Source: Chrysoperla carnea
Taxonomy: Eukaryota > Arthropoda > Insecta > Neuroptera > Chrysopidae
DNA: 64,000 bases
Direction: 5' to 3'
NCBI RefSeq assembly: GCF_905475395.1
Contig: NC_058340.1
Span: 62,846,181 to 62,910,180 of the forward strand
Shown here piece after piece: positions 1 to 11,868 of the stretch (its first letter is position 1; the number at the start of each line of letters is the position of its first letter). Position numbers and translations under genes: made by a program. Below the pieces are notes generated by a model. It saw only the letters and a list, made by a program, of their open reading frames with translations, had not been told where the DNA came from and did not search any database.

Positions 1-38
1 TAGCAGTTTGTAAACATTTTTTTTTTTTTAATTTAGTC

Positions 39-367
39 TTTATACAGAATGTTCGATTTACATCTAGGCGTATAAATATCACGAGTATGACAGAATACAT
101 GCGCTATGCAATACATCTAAGTGAGAGGTATTATATACATTTGTTGAAGCTTCGATTTGCGTTGAGATAGTTGTAAGACGCTTGGAGAGTGGGAGTTTCT
201 TAGTTGAATAGATGAACTACAACAGATAAGCCACGATACAAGTCACTTTTGCAATTTCATATAATACCTATAATACCTCTTACTAAGATTCATTGCATAA
301 CGCATGTACTCTGTCATACTCGTGATAATTATATACCTTGATATAAATCGAACATTCTGTATATAAA
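39..367. repeat. Foldback (inverted-repeat) element
   Basis: Two arms of about 100 bases face each other: 41-142 and about 255-366. The left arm begins TATACAGAATGTTCGATTTA, and the reverse complement of the right arm begins with the same string, with scattered differences further in. The arms enclose about 110 bases. This is the shape of a non-autonomous foldback transposon (MITE). No transposase is present. An open frame of 64 codons on the minus strand across it is a by-product of the palindrome. Confidence 0.75.
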
Positions 368-2690
368 TACTTAGAAAGCTCAATAATAGATTATTTCTAT
401 TTATTTGTATATTGAAGTATAAAACTGACTTGAACAATAAATAAAATTGTAACCAGTTTATAATTTAAAAACTAAAAGTATATACTAAAATTATATTTTT
501 ATCATTTTAAATAAAATATCTTAAAAATTTTTTTGAGATCATTTTTTTTATTCATTTATTTATTTTTTTTGTTTGTTTTGTTTTGGAATTTATCCACAAA
601 AAATAATATAAAAAATATATTATTTTTTAAAATTTCTACTAAAAGAAATCAATCAATCCTTAAAAAACTAAGTCATCATTGTTTTAAAATATAAATTAAT
701 ACTTTTTATTAAAAATTTTTTTTTGTTTTAAGTATTTTTATTCCCTCACTAATTTAGTTGCCAATAAAAATTTTAAGTATTTTTGAAACCGACGACCATA
801 AGCTTTTCACATAAATTTATAGTAATATGGTGGTCTATAACTTGGTAGAATCAGATTCTACCAAGGTCTATAAGACTTTTAAAATCACAATACAATTTTG
901 TTTCGGACTATATTATTTAGAACCAATGTGATAAAATGAATAACAAATATTTTCTATCTTAGTCCTACTTATTGCTGTCAGTCCGAAAAAATAAATTCTA
1001 TACTTGCGCTTATGTCATGATGAAAAGACCTACTCTCGACTCGTTTTTATTTCGAATTAAATGTCAACAAAATACCAAATATCTTTTATTTTTGTCAATC
1101 AACCTTAATTTCGACAAAGAATACAAAGATAAAAGAATTAAGTAGTCTTTTGGCAATCTGATTGCTTTATAATTTATTTAATAATTGTTTTGGGCCCTGT
1201 TTAATGTAGAAGGCAGGCATGTATCGTAAATCCAAAAAAATCGCCATCAAATACAGCATAGATTTAAATAAAAATGATAAAATCCATAATTTTGTTCCAT
1301 GAAATCATTTTAAATGATGCGCTTGCGTATTTTGTTCATCAACTATTAGAAGTATGATTTAGGCATGCGTTCCATTCAAAATAAAGATATTTTTTATTTT
1401 TCAGTAGATGAAATTATAAATTTATGTGAAATTATCGTTAGAATTTTTTAGTTTAATATATCTTCTTATTATTTGTAGACTAAACGAGACTGAATTTTTA
1501 GGGGGGCTAGTCCTAGAATAATGGTACAATATTTGACTAATGGGGATATTGAGCTGTACAATTCTTTTTAAATAATTCAATTGATTCAATTCGTTAAAAT
1601 AATTCTGCTTTTTTTTTAAAATTTCTAACTTAATTCAGTGTATACTAATTTCATTTGGTATAGAATTCAAGAATTTAGGTGTTGTGGCAGAGACCCCTGC
1701 TATTGCCTATTCCAATAAAGAACCAGTTTGATCTCCTATTAAATTCCAAATTTTACTTTTAACTAGATCAAGTAACAAAGGGCACCAAAATTTCAAATGC
1801 GAAAAACAATTTCGAATTTTAAGTGATTAAGGGGGTAGGGTCCGCGCTGTTAAGCTTATAAGGATGAATTTTTGTTACTTCGAGTTGAGAGTTAATTAAA
1901 AAACAACAGACTTACATTTCGTTAAATATCGATATTTTGATTACAACGCAATCATCGTCAGTTTTTTAAATAAAATTTCTTAATATACAATTTGATTTCG
2001 AGTATCGTGGTATTTATTTCAATAACCATGTATTAAACTTCTAAATAAATTTATACTGAAAACAAAACTAACCAAACGGATACGAAAGAGTCATAACCAA
2101 TCATAAGTCTCGTTTATACCAAAATTAATTGTATTGCAGTGAAGCAAAAAAACTAAATTTTTTAATTATCATCTAATCTAATTATTTTTTAGAACCAGTC
2201 AGGGAAAATGACTTGTTTTCAAGTGTGTGGTCATCATACCAGCTGAGAAGTTAAAAATCTCAATTTGGTATTTGGTTTATAACGATATACGAAAGAAGTG
2301 ATTACTTTTTCATGAGAAAATGAGTAATTACCAACTTGCACGTTGTTTGTACTGTTTTTTAATTACGATTGCTAAATAAATTCTCTCTCAATGCAATGCA
2401 ACTTATTCCCCGTATTCTTAATATCGTCTTGAGCAGTTGTAAGAGTAAAAAACTTGATTCAATATTTTAAAAAGATATTTAACAAAATGTTCGAATTGGC
2501 AAATGTTGGAATCAATGATTTCCTTAAAAAGAATTGTGTAATTCAATAGTACCCACTGAATTATAAACTTAATACTAAAAATATGATTAAAAAAGAATAC
2601 AACATTGCTAGAACAATTAAAATCTTACATATACCAATGCCTCTTTGAATATATTTAAAAACACAACCATACTTTTTTTGATTTTTACGA
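368..2690. other. AT-rich intergenic DNA, no gene seen
   Basis: Homopolymer-rich AT DNA without an open frame that looks coded. The only local structures I see are a short hairpin at 841-865 and runs of A or T. It lies 3' of the minus-strand gene at 2717-5101, so its right edge may contain that gene's downstream processing signals. Confidence 0.6.
841..865. repeat. Perfect 12-bp hairpin, 1-base loop
   Basis: The arms are CTTGGTAGAATC and its exact reverse complement, separated by one A. This would form a cruciform or RNA hairpin. Nothing around it suggests a gene or terminator, so its role is unknown. Confidence 0.6.
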
Positions 2691-2696
2691 TTTATT
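2691..2696 (-). terminator. Poly(A) signal AATAAA
   Basis: The plus strand reads TTTATT, so the minus strand reads AATAAA about 20 bases past the TGA of the 794-aa gene. If used, the 3' UTR would be unusually short. The flanking DNA is so AT-rich that a chance match is possible. Confidence 0.35.
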
Positions 2697-2716
2697 AAAA
2701 TAATACTACTACTACT

Positions 2717-5101
2717 TCATCTACGTTTCTTTTTTGATTTTCTCTTATTTGTTGTTTTCAACGATTGACCACCATTATTTATACCACCAACGACATTGCT
2801 GCCATCTATGTCAGCATCATCACGACTGTTATCCTCGTTAACACAATCTGTAACAGCACTTACATCGTCACCACTTTTAAGTGGTATTAATGGCTCAATT
2901 TCTTCTGAGTCCATAACTTCATCACTTTTTGTCACTAATTTGCATGATGAATCATCACTCTCTGAATTTTGATTTTCAATTGGAATAATATCATCATCTG
3001 GGTATGTTATATCACATGAAAAATCATCCGAAGGTCGTTCGTATTCTGGTTCTAAACTTAAAAATTCATCGTTATCCACATCATCTTTTGATGATGTTTC
3101 AATCGCTATTATTTCAGTAAAATCTTCATCAATGTTTTTCGATTTTTTTGTTTTCGTTTTTTTTACATTCTTTTTTTTTATTTCTAATTGTTTACATGAT
3201 TGTCCAATTTGTAATCCACAATTTTCAGCTTCCACATAATTTTCATCTGAATCTTGTGTTTTTGAATCATCCACTTTGATTATATCTAAATATTCAAATT
3301 CTTCTAAATTTTTTGATAATTTCTTTTTCGGTTTTGGTTCAACTATTTTTACATTTGATTCGTCAATCATTTCATCGGTTGTTATTGAAACTATTTCTGT
3401 TTCTTCAATATTTTTTGATGATTTTTTCCGATTCCTTACGGTGGGTTCAATAACTTCAATATTAAGTGGTTCCACATCAATTCTTTCTTCTAAATTTTTC
3501 CATGCTTTTTTCTTTGATTTTGTAATAGGTTCAACAATTTCTACTTTAGATTCAATGTCAATATCTTTTGTAGGTATTTCAATTTCTTCCAAAGTTTTCC
3601 ATGCTTTTTTCTTAGGTTTCAAAACTGGTTCTGATATTTCGGTATTAAATGTTGGAAGTTCTTCCAAATTTTTCCAAGCTTTTTTCTTAGGTTTTAATTC
3701 AACATTTTCTACATTATCCGAACATATTTCAATTTCTGGTGATTTTGATTTTGCTTTCGAAATTAATTCAGTTATTTCAATATTTTTATCTACTTCAGTT
3801 TTGATTTTCAAAATATTTTCATCAACATTTTTCAAAAGTTTCTCTTTGTTTTTAAACGTTTCAACTATTTCGACATTTGATTCAATATTTGATGGTGATT
3901 CAATTTCTTCTAAATTTTTCCATGCCTTCTTTTTTACTTTTGTTGATAAATCAACAATTTCCACATTTGTATCCACATTTTTTGGTGATGAATCAACTTC
4001 ACTTACATTTTTCAAGGTTTTTTTTTTATTTTTCGAAGTTAATTCAACTGTTTCAATGTTTGATTCAACAGTACTAGATTTTGGTGAAATTTCTCCAGTA
4101 ATTTTGGTAAAACTAGATGAAGATTTTACTTTACTTTTAACTTTTCGATCCGAATTTTCTAAATTATCATCACAAATGTTTGATTTTGGAGATAAATCAA
4201 TATTTTGGGCTGGCAATGAAGGGAAGTTATTCGAACACATTGTGATGTTATCAGAATGAGATTCAATTTGTCCCCAAACTTTACGTGTTGTAGGCTCTTT
4301 ATTTTCTTCTTCCTTAGAAATTTCAATAATTTCACTTTTTTTAGTGCTTGGTTCTGCAAGCTGCAATGTTGTTGATGTTGAAAATTTCTTTTCAACTTTA
4401 GAAACTTTTACGTTATCTTCTTTCTTTGTTCTTTTCTCACATTTTGAACTTGACTTTAATGACAATTCTTTAGTTTTATTAACTATTTCTTTAGTTTTAT
4501 CGGCAGATATTTCTTCATGAATTTTTTTACTTATCTCAATCGATTCTTTTTCGAAAGGTTTGGGTGACGGTGATTGATTTCGAATACATTTACCATCGGG
4601 CGCCACTGTTGTTTCATAAGTAGCCGTTAACGATGGCGATGGCGTTGTAACAACACTTTCATAATCGATTCGTTTTTGTTTTTGTTTTTCAATTTGTTTC
4701 ACATTTACACTTTTTTTCTCAACAGTACAAGGTATAATTGTCTCCGGCGGTAAATAATATTGTTCACTATCACTTAAACATGGCGATGGTACTGTATCGT
4801 AGAGGTTTGTAGTAGAACTGGCAGTGGGGCTCGATGTTTCTGGTCGTCCAGCGATCACAAGAATATTATTTGATGCACCAATAATTGGCCGAAATAATGT
4901 TTCATCACAGTTTTCATGAATCACATACTCCGTTGAATCTAGACACATAGGATACTCAGCCTCTTCGTCCGAAGGCAAAGTAATAACCGTTCCCAACGGA
5001 TTTACAACTTTTACAATGGTAGCAGCTGATGGCTGAGAAGAAGGATGCTTGATTTGAGCAATGACATGGCCCATCCCGTACCCTTTAACAGAAAAAGCCA
5101 T
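2717..5101 (-). CDS. Uncharacterised lysine/serine-rich repeat protein, 794 aa
   Basis: A single long open frame from ATG at 5101 to TGA at 2717. The upstream frame is closed by a stop within 20 bases of the ATG, and the upstream DNA is purine-rich with no plausible splice acceptor, so the ATG is probably the true start. Residues 1-170 are mixed, compact-looking sequence with proline/serine-rich stretches. Residues 200-260 are highly charged. Around 275-298 is a W...NNFPSLP motif. Residues about 346-605 are a degenerate repeat block with the recurring core KKKAWKNLEE. Residues 660-760 are acidic, and the protein ends in a basic tail (KRKSKKKRR) like a nuclear or nucleolar signal. I see no signal peptide or membrane segment. 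I do not recognise the family. The repeats and charge suggest a disordered nuclear or RNA-associated protein, which is inference only. It lies on the same strand as BCAS3 and 1.3 kb downstream of it. Confidence 0.75.
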   Translation of the reverse strand: MAFSVKGYGMGHVIAQIKHPSSQPSAATIVKVVNPLGTVITLPSDEEAEYPMCLDSTEYVIHENCDETLFRPIIGASNNILVIAGRPETSSPTASSTTNLYDTVPSPCLSDSEQYYLPPETIIPCTVEKKSVNVKQIEKQKQKRIDYESVVTTPSPSLTATYETTVAPDGKCIRNQSPSPKPFEKESIEISKKIHEEISADKTKEIVNKTKELSLKSSSKCEKRTKKEDNVKVSKVEKKFSTSTTLQLAEPSTKKSEIIEISKEEENKEPTTRKVWGQIESHSDNITMCSNNFPSLPAQNIDLSPKSNICDDNLENSDRKVKSKVKSSSSFTKITGEISPKSSTVESNIETVELTSKNKKKTLKNVSEVDSSPKNVDTNVEIVDLSTKVKKKAWKNLEEIESPSNIESNVEIVETFKNKEKLLKNVDENILKIKTEVDKNIEITELISKAKSKSPEIEICSDNVENVELKPKKKAWKNLEELPTFNTEISEPVLKPKKKAWKTLEEIEIPTKDIDIESKVEIVEPITKSKKKAWKNLEERIDVEPLNIEVIEPTVRNRKKSSKNIEETEIVSITTDEMIDESNVKIVEPKPKKKLSKNLEEFEYLDIIKVDDSKTQDSDENYVEAENCGLQIGQSCKQLEIKKKNVKKTKTKKSKNIDEDFTEIIAIETSSKDDVDNDEFLSLEPEYERPSDDFSCDITYPDDDIIPIENQNSESDDSSCKLVTKSDEVMDSEEIEPLIPLKSGDDVSAVTDCVNEDNSRDDADIDGSNVVGGINNGGQSLKTTNKRKSKKKRR
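3287..4066 (-). repeat. Degenerate coding repeat (KKKAWKNLEE units)
   Basis: Inside the 794-aa protein, residues about 346-605. Units of roughly 25-35 residues follow the pattern 'SNVEIVEP - basic - KKKAWKNLEE - acidic'. The core is best preserved at residues 391-399, 472-481, 498-506 and 531-539, with weaker copies at 359-368, 418-427, 558-567 and 592-601. The unit lengths vary, so this is an old, diverged tandem expansion. It also keeps the opposite strand free of stops over 984 bases. Confidence 0.7.
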
Positions 5102-6398
5102 AGGCAGGTTTGGTCGTCAGAATTTTCAGAACATATAATTTAACGATTACGTTATTGATTTTAATGATTGAGTAAAAAATGTTCATGCAGCTAGGTTTTT
5201 TTTTTTGTTTTGTTTTATATGCGAAACATAGAAGTGTGAAACTAAATAGAGAGCGTGGTAAACATATACTTTTTAAATTTATTTTGTGTTTTTTGTTTGT
5301 TTATTTGTAAATTTGATCTTACTTCAAAATACTTGCCGAAATGTTAAAAATTTTTTATTTCTGTACCAGAAATAATTTTTAACCTATAGAAAAGTAATTT
5401 TGAAGAGAGTTGCGCTAAAAATTGTATAAACCTGAATTTTTGTAGCATTTATATTGACGATTGGCCACTAACTATAATCATCTTCAGTTTAAAATCTAAT
5501 TATCTAAAAAAGATATTTTTACATTATACTGAAATTTTTTTCCTGTATTCATTTGGTCATGAAATATGCATAGTCGATAAATCATTTATGCGAGACTGAA
5601 TATAATGATATTATAACGCAAGAATTATTATGTTTCGTTAGATATTGCTCCAATCCTAAAAATTTAAATGGCTCGATAATAGCGTTGTTTGATTCTACAT
5701 TCCTACATTCCACAGGCGGATATTTTTTAATTAATAAGAGCGATCGTGAATAAGCAAGCATAACTCTTTATTGTGGTCGTGAATAAGCTTAAGTTTTCGA
5801 GACGTTTAGTGGTTGCTTACCTCTTGGTTTAAACAATGAATAAACCTTCCCCCTTCCTTTTAAATATCTCCTAAACAATCAATGACTACGAAATACATCG
5901 AGAATCAACCATCACTAATAACCCAAATTTCTACAAAATTATTTTTACGTTGGCTTCTTATTTCATTTTCCTTACGAGAATATCTTTTCTGTGAGCCTTT
6001 ATAATAATTTTTATTTAAAAGTATTCAGTCTGGAGATCATGATTTACCGACCACGCATATTTAACATACTTGACCATTAACCAAGAAAAAATTATATTAA
6101 CTTGATAAGAGCTAGCCTTTGTACGGATAGTCGATTTCTGAGCTACTGTAAGTTGCTACAACTTTTTCTAAATCTTGCTTTGTTTAATAATAAATTAAAC
6201 GAGTAAAAATTTTCAATTTAAAAATAGGTTATAAAGTTTTAAATGAAGTAAGATCAAATTTACTTATAATAAAAATATTTATCATTCATTCAAATGAAAA
6301 TTCTATATTTTATACAAAAAAATTTTTAAATGAAAATGGCGTCAAGAGAAAATAAAAGAGTCGTTAGTGGCAAAAAATACTTAATGATGAATATTTAT
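5102..6398. other. Intergenic DNA between BCAS3 and the 794-aa gene
   Basis: AT-rich sequence without a convincing open frame. It should hold the promoter and 5' UTR of the minus-strand gene starting at 5101, but I see no clear TATA box or initiator. The BCAS3 stop codon and an overlapping AATAAA lie at the right edge. Confidence 0.5.
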
Positions 6399-9300
6399 TT
6401 AAATATGCTCGGGCTGCCAGCCTGCCTGTGGCTTAACTGAAGTAAAGGGGGCTTGGCAAAGCTTTTTCTTAATGATACGCGATGAACTGACTCTTACAAA
6501 TTAGTACAAAAACAAATGAACATCCAATGTTGCCTCTTGTTGGTTAAAAATGATTTAAATTCATAACTGGCTTTGTTAGATTTATACGCGTCAAAGCAAT
6601 TCAAAACAAATTCGAAATATTTTTACGATTCGCGTGTTAATAAATTATGCGACCCTTATTTTTCGATCCAAGTGCAAAACATTAAAAATATAATCAACTG
6701 AAAACTATGAATTTGAAATCTTATTAGGCTGTACATTTCAACTTGTCTGTTTTGTTCATAATTAATTAAGGGTTATATAATTATCGCTAAAAATCTCTGT
6801 TCATCAAACAAGATCTGTACTCAAATTATTCGATTTCAAAGTGGAAAAATATTTTTTCATTTTTCACGAACAAAAGCACAAAATAATTGTATAAGCAATA
6901 AGATAATCAGAAAGAATATTAGTCCACCAAAACCACATTATTAATTGCGTTCAAAATGAATAAAAATTTACAGCCAAAACCATGATGAAAATTACCAAAT
7001 ACATGGCAATTTTATAAGAAAAACGGTAAAGCAAAGATCAAAAAAAGGGAAACTTTATATCACATAACTATCGTTTATAGTGCAATGTTGAATTTTCCAG
7101 ATTGGTAATCGAGTAACCGATGAAAAAATTTCTATAAATTTGTAATTTATAATCAAAATGAACTCTCGACAATTCAACACTGTACTTGTGAAGCAAATAA
7201 AAGTCCTAAATCTAATCTTTATAGCTCAAAGTATGGAAATTTTAGGCTTACCTTGTTCTCGAATTGAAAGGCCTGGTGATTCCATCATGGCATCAGCTAA
7301 GTCTTCTCGTAATTGAGAATCACCTGCTCCTGTCGAACTATCCGAATCTCTTCGATTATTTCTATGCATTTCTAATAATCTAGGTGACTGTTCGTAGCTA
7401 CCTACAAACACATTCGAATTAATTATACTCCTGATTATCAAAAGGATAGCCTAAGCAGTGACATTAAACTGACTGTACAGCTATTTACTATCTGTTCTTT
7501 TAATATTGAAAATTATAAACAAAATTGAGTATTTTTAGAATCTTAAGAAAAAATTAATAAAAAAGCCGTTCAAGTACGAGTTGGAGTTGAGAGCGCTCAG
7601 TCATAAATTATCACAGTATTTTTGTATTTCAAGTATTAAAATTCCTTTTTAGTTCAATCTGATTTTTTCTTACGGCTCTCGCACAAACATTATAAATAAA
7701 AATAGAATTATATTTTATTTATAATTTTCCATAACCAGAGTTCAGGCAGTAAATGGTGGTAAAGTTAGTCTAGCGTTAATGCTTAGACCTTGAGGCTAAA
7801 GTCTCACTTGCAGATGTAGATTCAATAAGTACAGGAACCAAAGGGCGTGTTCCAACACGAGGCATATTTACTGGTGTGGAGCGTGCAGGCCGTACAGCTG
7901 ATACTGTTCCAATTTCTACCGCTTCAATATCTGTCGTTGCTAGTGGCACAGCACTCGAAGAATTATAAGTTTTAAACATGAATTGTGGTCCCATCCACAA
8001 TCGCCTATGTGGCCCAGCATGTGTAACAATTTCTACTTGTGATAACCATCGATCTTCATCTTCGGACCTTTGATTTTGTAAACTGTTTTTAAATTTATTA
8101 CATAAGAGTGGATTATCAACGGATAATGGTGATTGTATTTCCACAGAATTTAATTGCCTAAGTAAAGTCCAACGTGCTTTTGCTTCCACAGCTAATTCAA
8201 TAGTACTTTCATCGCAAACTTTTTCCCTGGGAATATTTGTTGCATGTCTTGGATCTAAGTCATATTGAATTAAACTACCATGACATGCCATAATAAATAA
8301 CGAGTCAGTCGTGTGTCGATGATTACGTATCCGGGATTCTCTTGGCTCTAATAACCATGCTCTGGGAGCAGCAAAAGCTGCACATAATTTTAAATTAGGA
8401 GCATCTTCGGAAGCTGACGATAATCGTTGTCGACTGGTACTAGATCGTACATTTGTTTGTAACGAAATATTACCTGGACCAAATTGTGCGGGTTGACGAA
8501 TTTGTGCTAGAGGATAAACAATAGTGGGATGTGGGAATGGTGGTAAACGGGGATTGGAAAATGGTACAGCTGATGGGATTTCATTCAAAAATACTGGACT
8601 GTTAGAACGACCATCTGCAGATAAACCAGCGCTTCGATGAAAACGTGATAATCGATTTACAACATGTGGTGTTGCATGTGTGCGTACCCCAACGGGACCA
8701 CCATATGGTGTGACAGGGAATACATGGGTTGTCCCACGTAACGTTGACACAGCAACCCATCGAGAGTCCCATGAAAAACTAATATCTTGTACTTTTGCTG
8801 TGGTATCTCCTCGATGTAAAACATATAAATGATGAACAGCGGCTAAAGATGATCCGCAAGGATGTGGATGAATTTTAAACAAATGAAAATCATGACCACG
8901 TTTATCAGCTGTTAACAATAATAAGCCAGTTGGGTCAAATGCTAACGCCACCACTGGCTCAGAATGTGCAATAAAATGCGCAAGCACTGATTCACATTGG
9001 AAGGTTTTACTATTCGATGAGGAAATATAACTAGAACCATCATTTTGATCTGGTGGTTGAATATCCAATACTGTAACAACACCTGGTGTGTTCTGATCGC
9101 TTGGTATTATACCAGCTGATGGAGGATATTGTGATGTCACTCCAGATAAACTATTTGCTACACTTTCACCTAATTCTCGTAAACCTTTCCCTAAAGACTT
9201 TGCAGCATGTATCACAGTTGCTGTATAACTTGAAACACCTTCACCTGAAAAGAAGAATAAAACAATAAAATTGATATATTTTTCTTTAAGGGATACAATT

Positions 9301-10713
9301 TTTAGACAAACTAAAATGTTAATTTACCTTCACAGCCACCACTACTTCGCCATGCAGGAATCATTTGACGTTCCGCATATGCTAACCATCGTGCACCCAA
9401 TGCAACTGGATTTGGACATAATCCTGGACTTTGATAACATGTGGTAACAGTCATACGGTCCTCTAATGTGCATGCATCGAATATCGCAATACGCTCAGAG
9501 AATGTGACTATCACAGACGACTTATTACTATGAACATCGATTATAGGACTTTTAAATTGTATGCTTTTCACCTGTAATCAAATTACATATTTCTGTGAAT
9601 TAAATAAAAATTATTTCTCTAGTTTAGATCTATAGATTATCTATGCTCGCTTTGAGTAAAACCCGTCCTCTGGAGGTTTTTCCCATAAATAAGACTTTAA
9701 AACTACACCAGTATATAGTTTCCAATAAAGTTTGCCTCATTTCTAGGCCAATTACTGAAATAAATAATATAAATTAACATTTACCTGATCGCCATCACGT
9801 AATGAAATAAATCCCAATGAACAAAAATGAGGTCCAGGTGCAATTGTATCACACAATGCCATCAAAGGTCGTTTATGGCTAAACAGATCTTCTAAGTTAC
9901 TAGAACTATCTGGTGTTGGTAATATTCGTAATACACGAACATTACCTTGTCGCCATGAAAGTACTTCGGTGGCTTCTCCGCTTGCTGGTATTGACCATAC
10001 CTATTGTAATTTGTTAATCAGAAATTCAATTCTCACTATTGGGATAAAATCACAAGTAACAGAAATTGATATTTTCCTGGATCACAACTGATTTAATTCA
10101 TAAATCTTAACGAAAGCCTGTGGCTTCCTTAAACTTTTATTTTATATTTTTTAACATGGTACGTGTAGGTGTGAACGTAGGTAAAAGACGATCGGCTATC
10201 GCCCCCCAAGACCCTCCACTCGGGTACCACACACGCCTTACACCTCCGGGTATAGAAGGCCCTGCTTCTTTTAATAAGAAAGACAATAACTATATAGCCT
10301 TTTTATCGCAAAAACGCAGAATCGATAATAGAATTTTCGCGGAATGCAAAAATTTGAATGACATAAAAGCGTGAATTAATACTTACTTGAATTCCACTCG
10401 TATAACCTAATACCAATAATAAAGGTGGGGCAACAGATGAATCTAATTCATGTGAGCCAGATAATGTTGAACAATTGATATCAGCATACTCAAAACGGGC
10501 CCATTGCACTTGCTCTTTGGATTCTGTAGTTGTTGTCGCATACGATGTAGGCACTACTTCATTTATAAAACCAGTAACACTATCTATGAACGATTTATCG
10601 GTGACGGGTTGCGGCGTCACACATAATGGTGACGATGTACCCGTCACCGAACCTCCATAACCAGTACGTACTCCAACCCCTTGTCCTGTTCTTGCGGGGG
10701 AATCCGCTGACAT
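6399..10713 (-). CDS. BCAS3: BCAS3 (rudhira) WD40/autophagy-cytoskeleton protein
   Basis: BCAS3 is a beta-propeller protein that binds PI3P with PHAF1 at autophagosome formation sites in mammals; Drosophila rudhira acts in cell migration. Exons read on the minus strand: 10713-10387, 10000-9785, 9571-9328, 9244-7789, 7397-7252, 6436-6399. All junctions are GT-AG and all phases agree, giving 808 codons. The N-terminus (FIDSVTGFINEVVP, then GYTSGIQVWS across junction 1) matches the family. WD-like blades are clear at residues about 352-442. The BCAS3 domain covers roughly 450-690 and includes RWTLLRQLNSVEIQSPLS and HRRLWMGPQF. The large exon also runs into a TAA at 7776, but a GT donor 10 bases earlier joins it in frame to the 7397 exon. 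The last exon of 38 bases (VKPQAGWQPEHI, stop) is my inference from a CTTTACTTCAG acceptor, phase and an adjacent AATAAA. First five exons confident; sixth moderate. Confidence 0.9.
10130..10290. other. GC-richer insertion in BCAS3 intron 1
   Basis: About 150 bases inside the first BCAS3 intron (10001-10386) are far richer in C and G than the surroundings, with a run of CCCC and a segment reading GTACCACACACGCC. An 84-codon plus-strand frame crosses it but does not resemble a protein I know. It looks like a fragment of a mobile element rather than an exon; both flanking BCAS3 exons join in phase without it. Confidence 0.35.
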
Positions 10714-11361
10714 TGTTATTTTAAACGCTGATGTACAGTATTTTTTAATTTTTTCTCTATATTCGCTACAATACTACACTAATTTGTTCTGAAATCGGGG
10801 GAAAAAAAATTTTAAGTACATTTTAAGTATTTAGTAGTTTAGGGTAGTGTACAAATGAAAAAAAGTGTACAAATAGCTTCTAAGATATTAAGGTTATATG
10901 GGGAGTAAAGACAAATGATCAAAATTATAGAATACACTGAAACAAAAATTTTAGTATGAGGAATGTGTCCAGAAGCGGACCTAGCTACAGTCGTAAGAAC
11001 CTTTGCATAGCGTGTTTTGCAAAAAAGTAGCTATCTAGCTCTGTTTTTAACAAATTGTGAGAGATACAGCAAAACTGTTAATAATTGTTAAAGAAGGAGC
11101 AAAACTAGCTCTAAATGTACCATACTGTAAGAGATAGAGCAAAATTTTTAATAGCGAAAATGTTTCGCACAAAAATATCAAATACTTTTTAATGTTTTGA
11201 AAATCCAACGGATTCGGCATATGTTCCTCATACCAAAATGCTTGTTTTGGTGTACTATTTCATCCCCTAGGTTATTGACCATTTGTTCTAATATACACGG
11301 TATTGTTAAGGGCAAACACTTAGCAGAGTATTAGTGATAATTTTATATGATTATTTCATTT

Positions 11362-11868
11362 TTAAGGTAGTACCAGCATGAAATCACTTTTCGACAGATT
11401 TGGCCGAATTTTTTTTCTCGGGTTTATAATAGCTTTATTTATGAATTCCTAAAATTTCATAATTTTTGACCGTTTAGATCGCGAGATATTTAAAGACAAA
11501 GTTCGCGATTTTGAGGGTCATGTCCCATTTAAAGCATGTAAAATGTCCGGTCTCTCCAACTATTTTTTATGATATTATTATATATTGAAGAAAAAGTAGA
11601 AAAAAATGTTTATACAATACAATTCTAAAAAAAAAATTTAGAAATTAATTTTCACTTTCGAGATATTAATTTTGACGTAAATTGATCGAAATTGGGACGT
11701 TGGCATAATTATTTCCCATTTTAAACGGTCAAAATTTCTGAAACTTTGGGAATTAATAGTAAGCATTATTAAATTCTTAAATTTAATTTTTCGTTAAATT
11801 CTGTCGAAAAAAAATTGTACCATTGCTTTAACATAGAAACTGCAAATACCATGCTGGAAATACCTTAA
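11362..11868. mobile_element. TTAA-flanked short element, family 1, copy 1
   Basis: Starts TTAAGGTAGTACCAGCATG and ends CATGCTGGAAATACCTTAA, so the two ends are inverted repeats that include TTAA at each edge. It is 507 bases long with no transposase frame. TTAA target duplications are the hallmark of piggyBac-type transposition, so this is probably a non-autonomous piggyBac-like MITE. Related copies lie at 25771-26111 and 27851-28189. Confidence 0.7.

Noticed and set aside
3276-4259. 327-codon plus-strand open frame
   Set aside because: Antisense shadow of the lysine-rich repeat gene; its product is low-complexity F/S/I/T without any motif.
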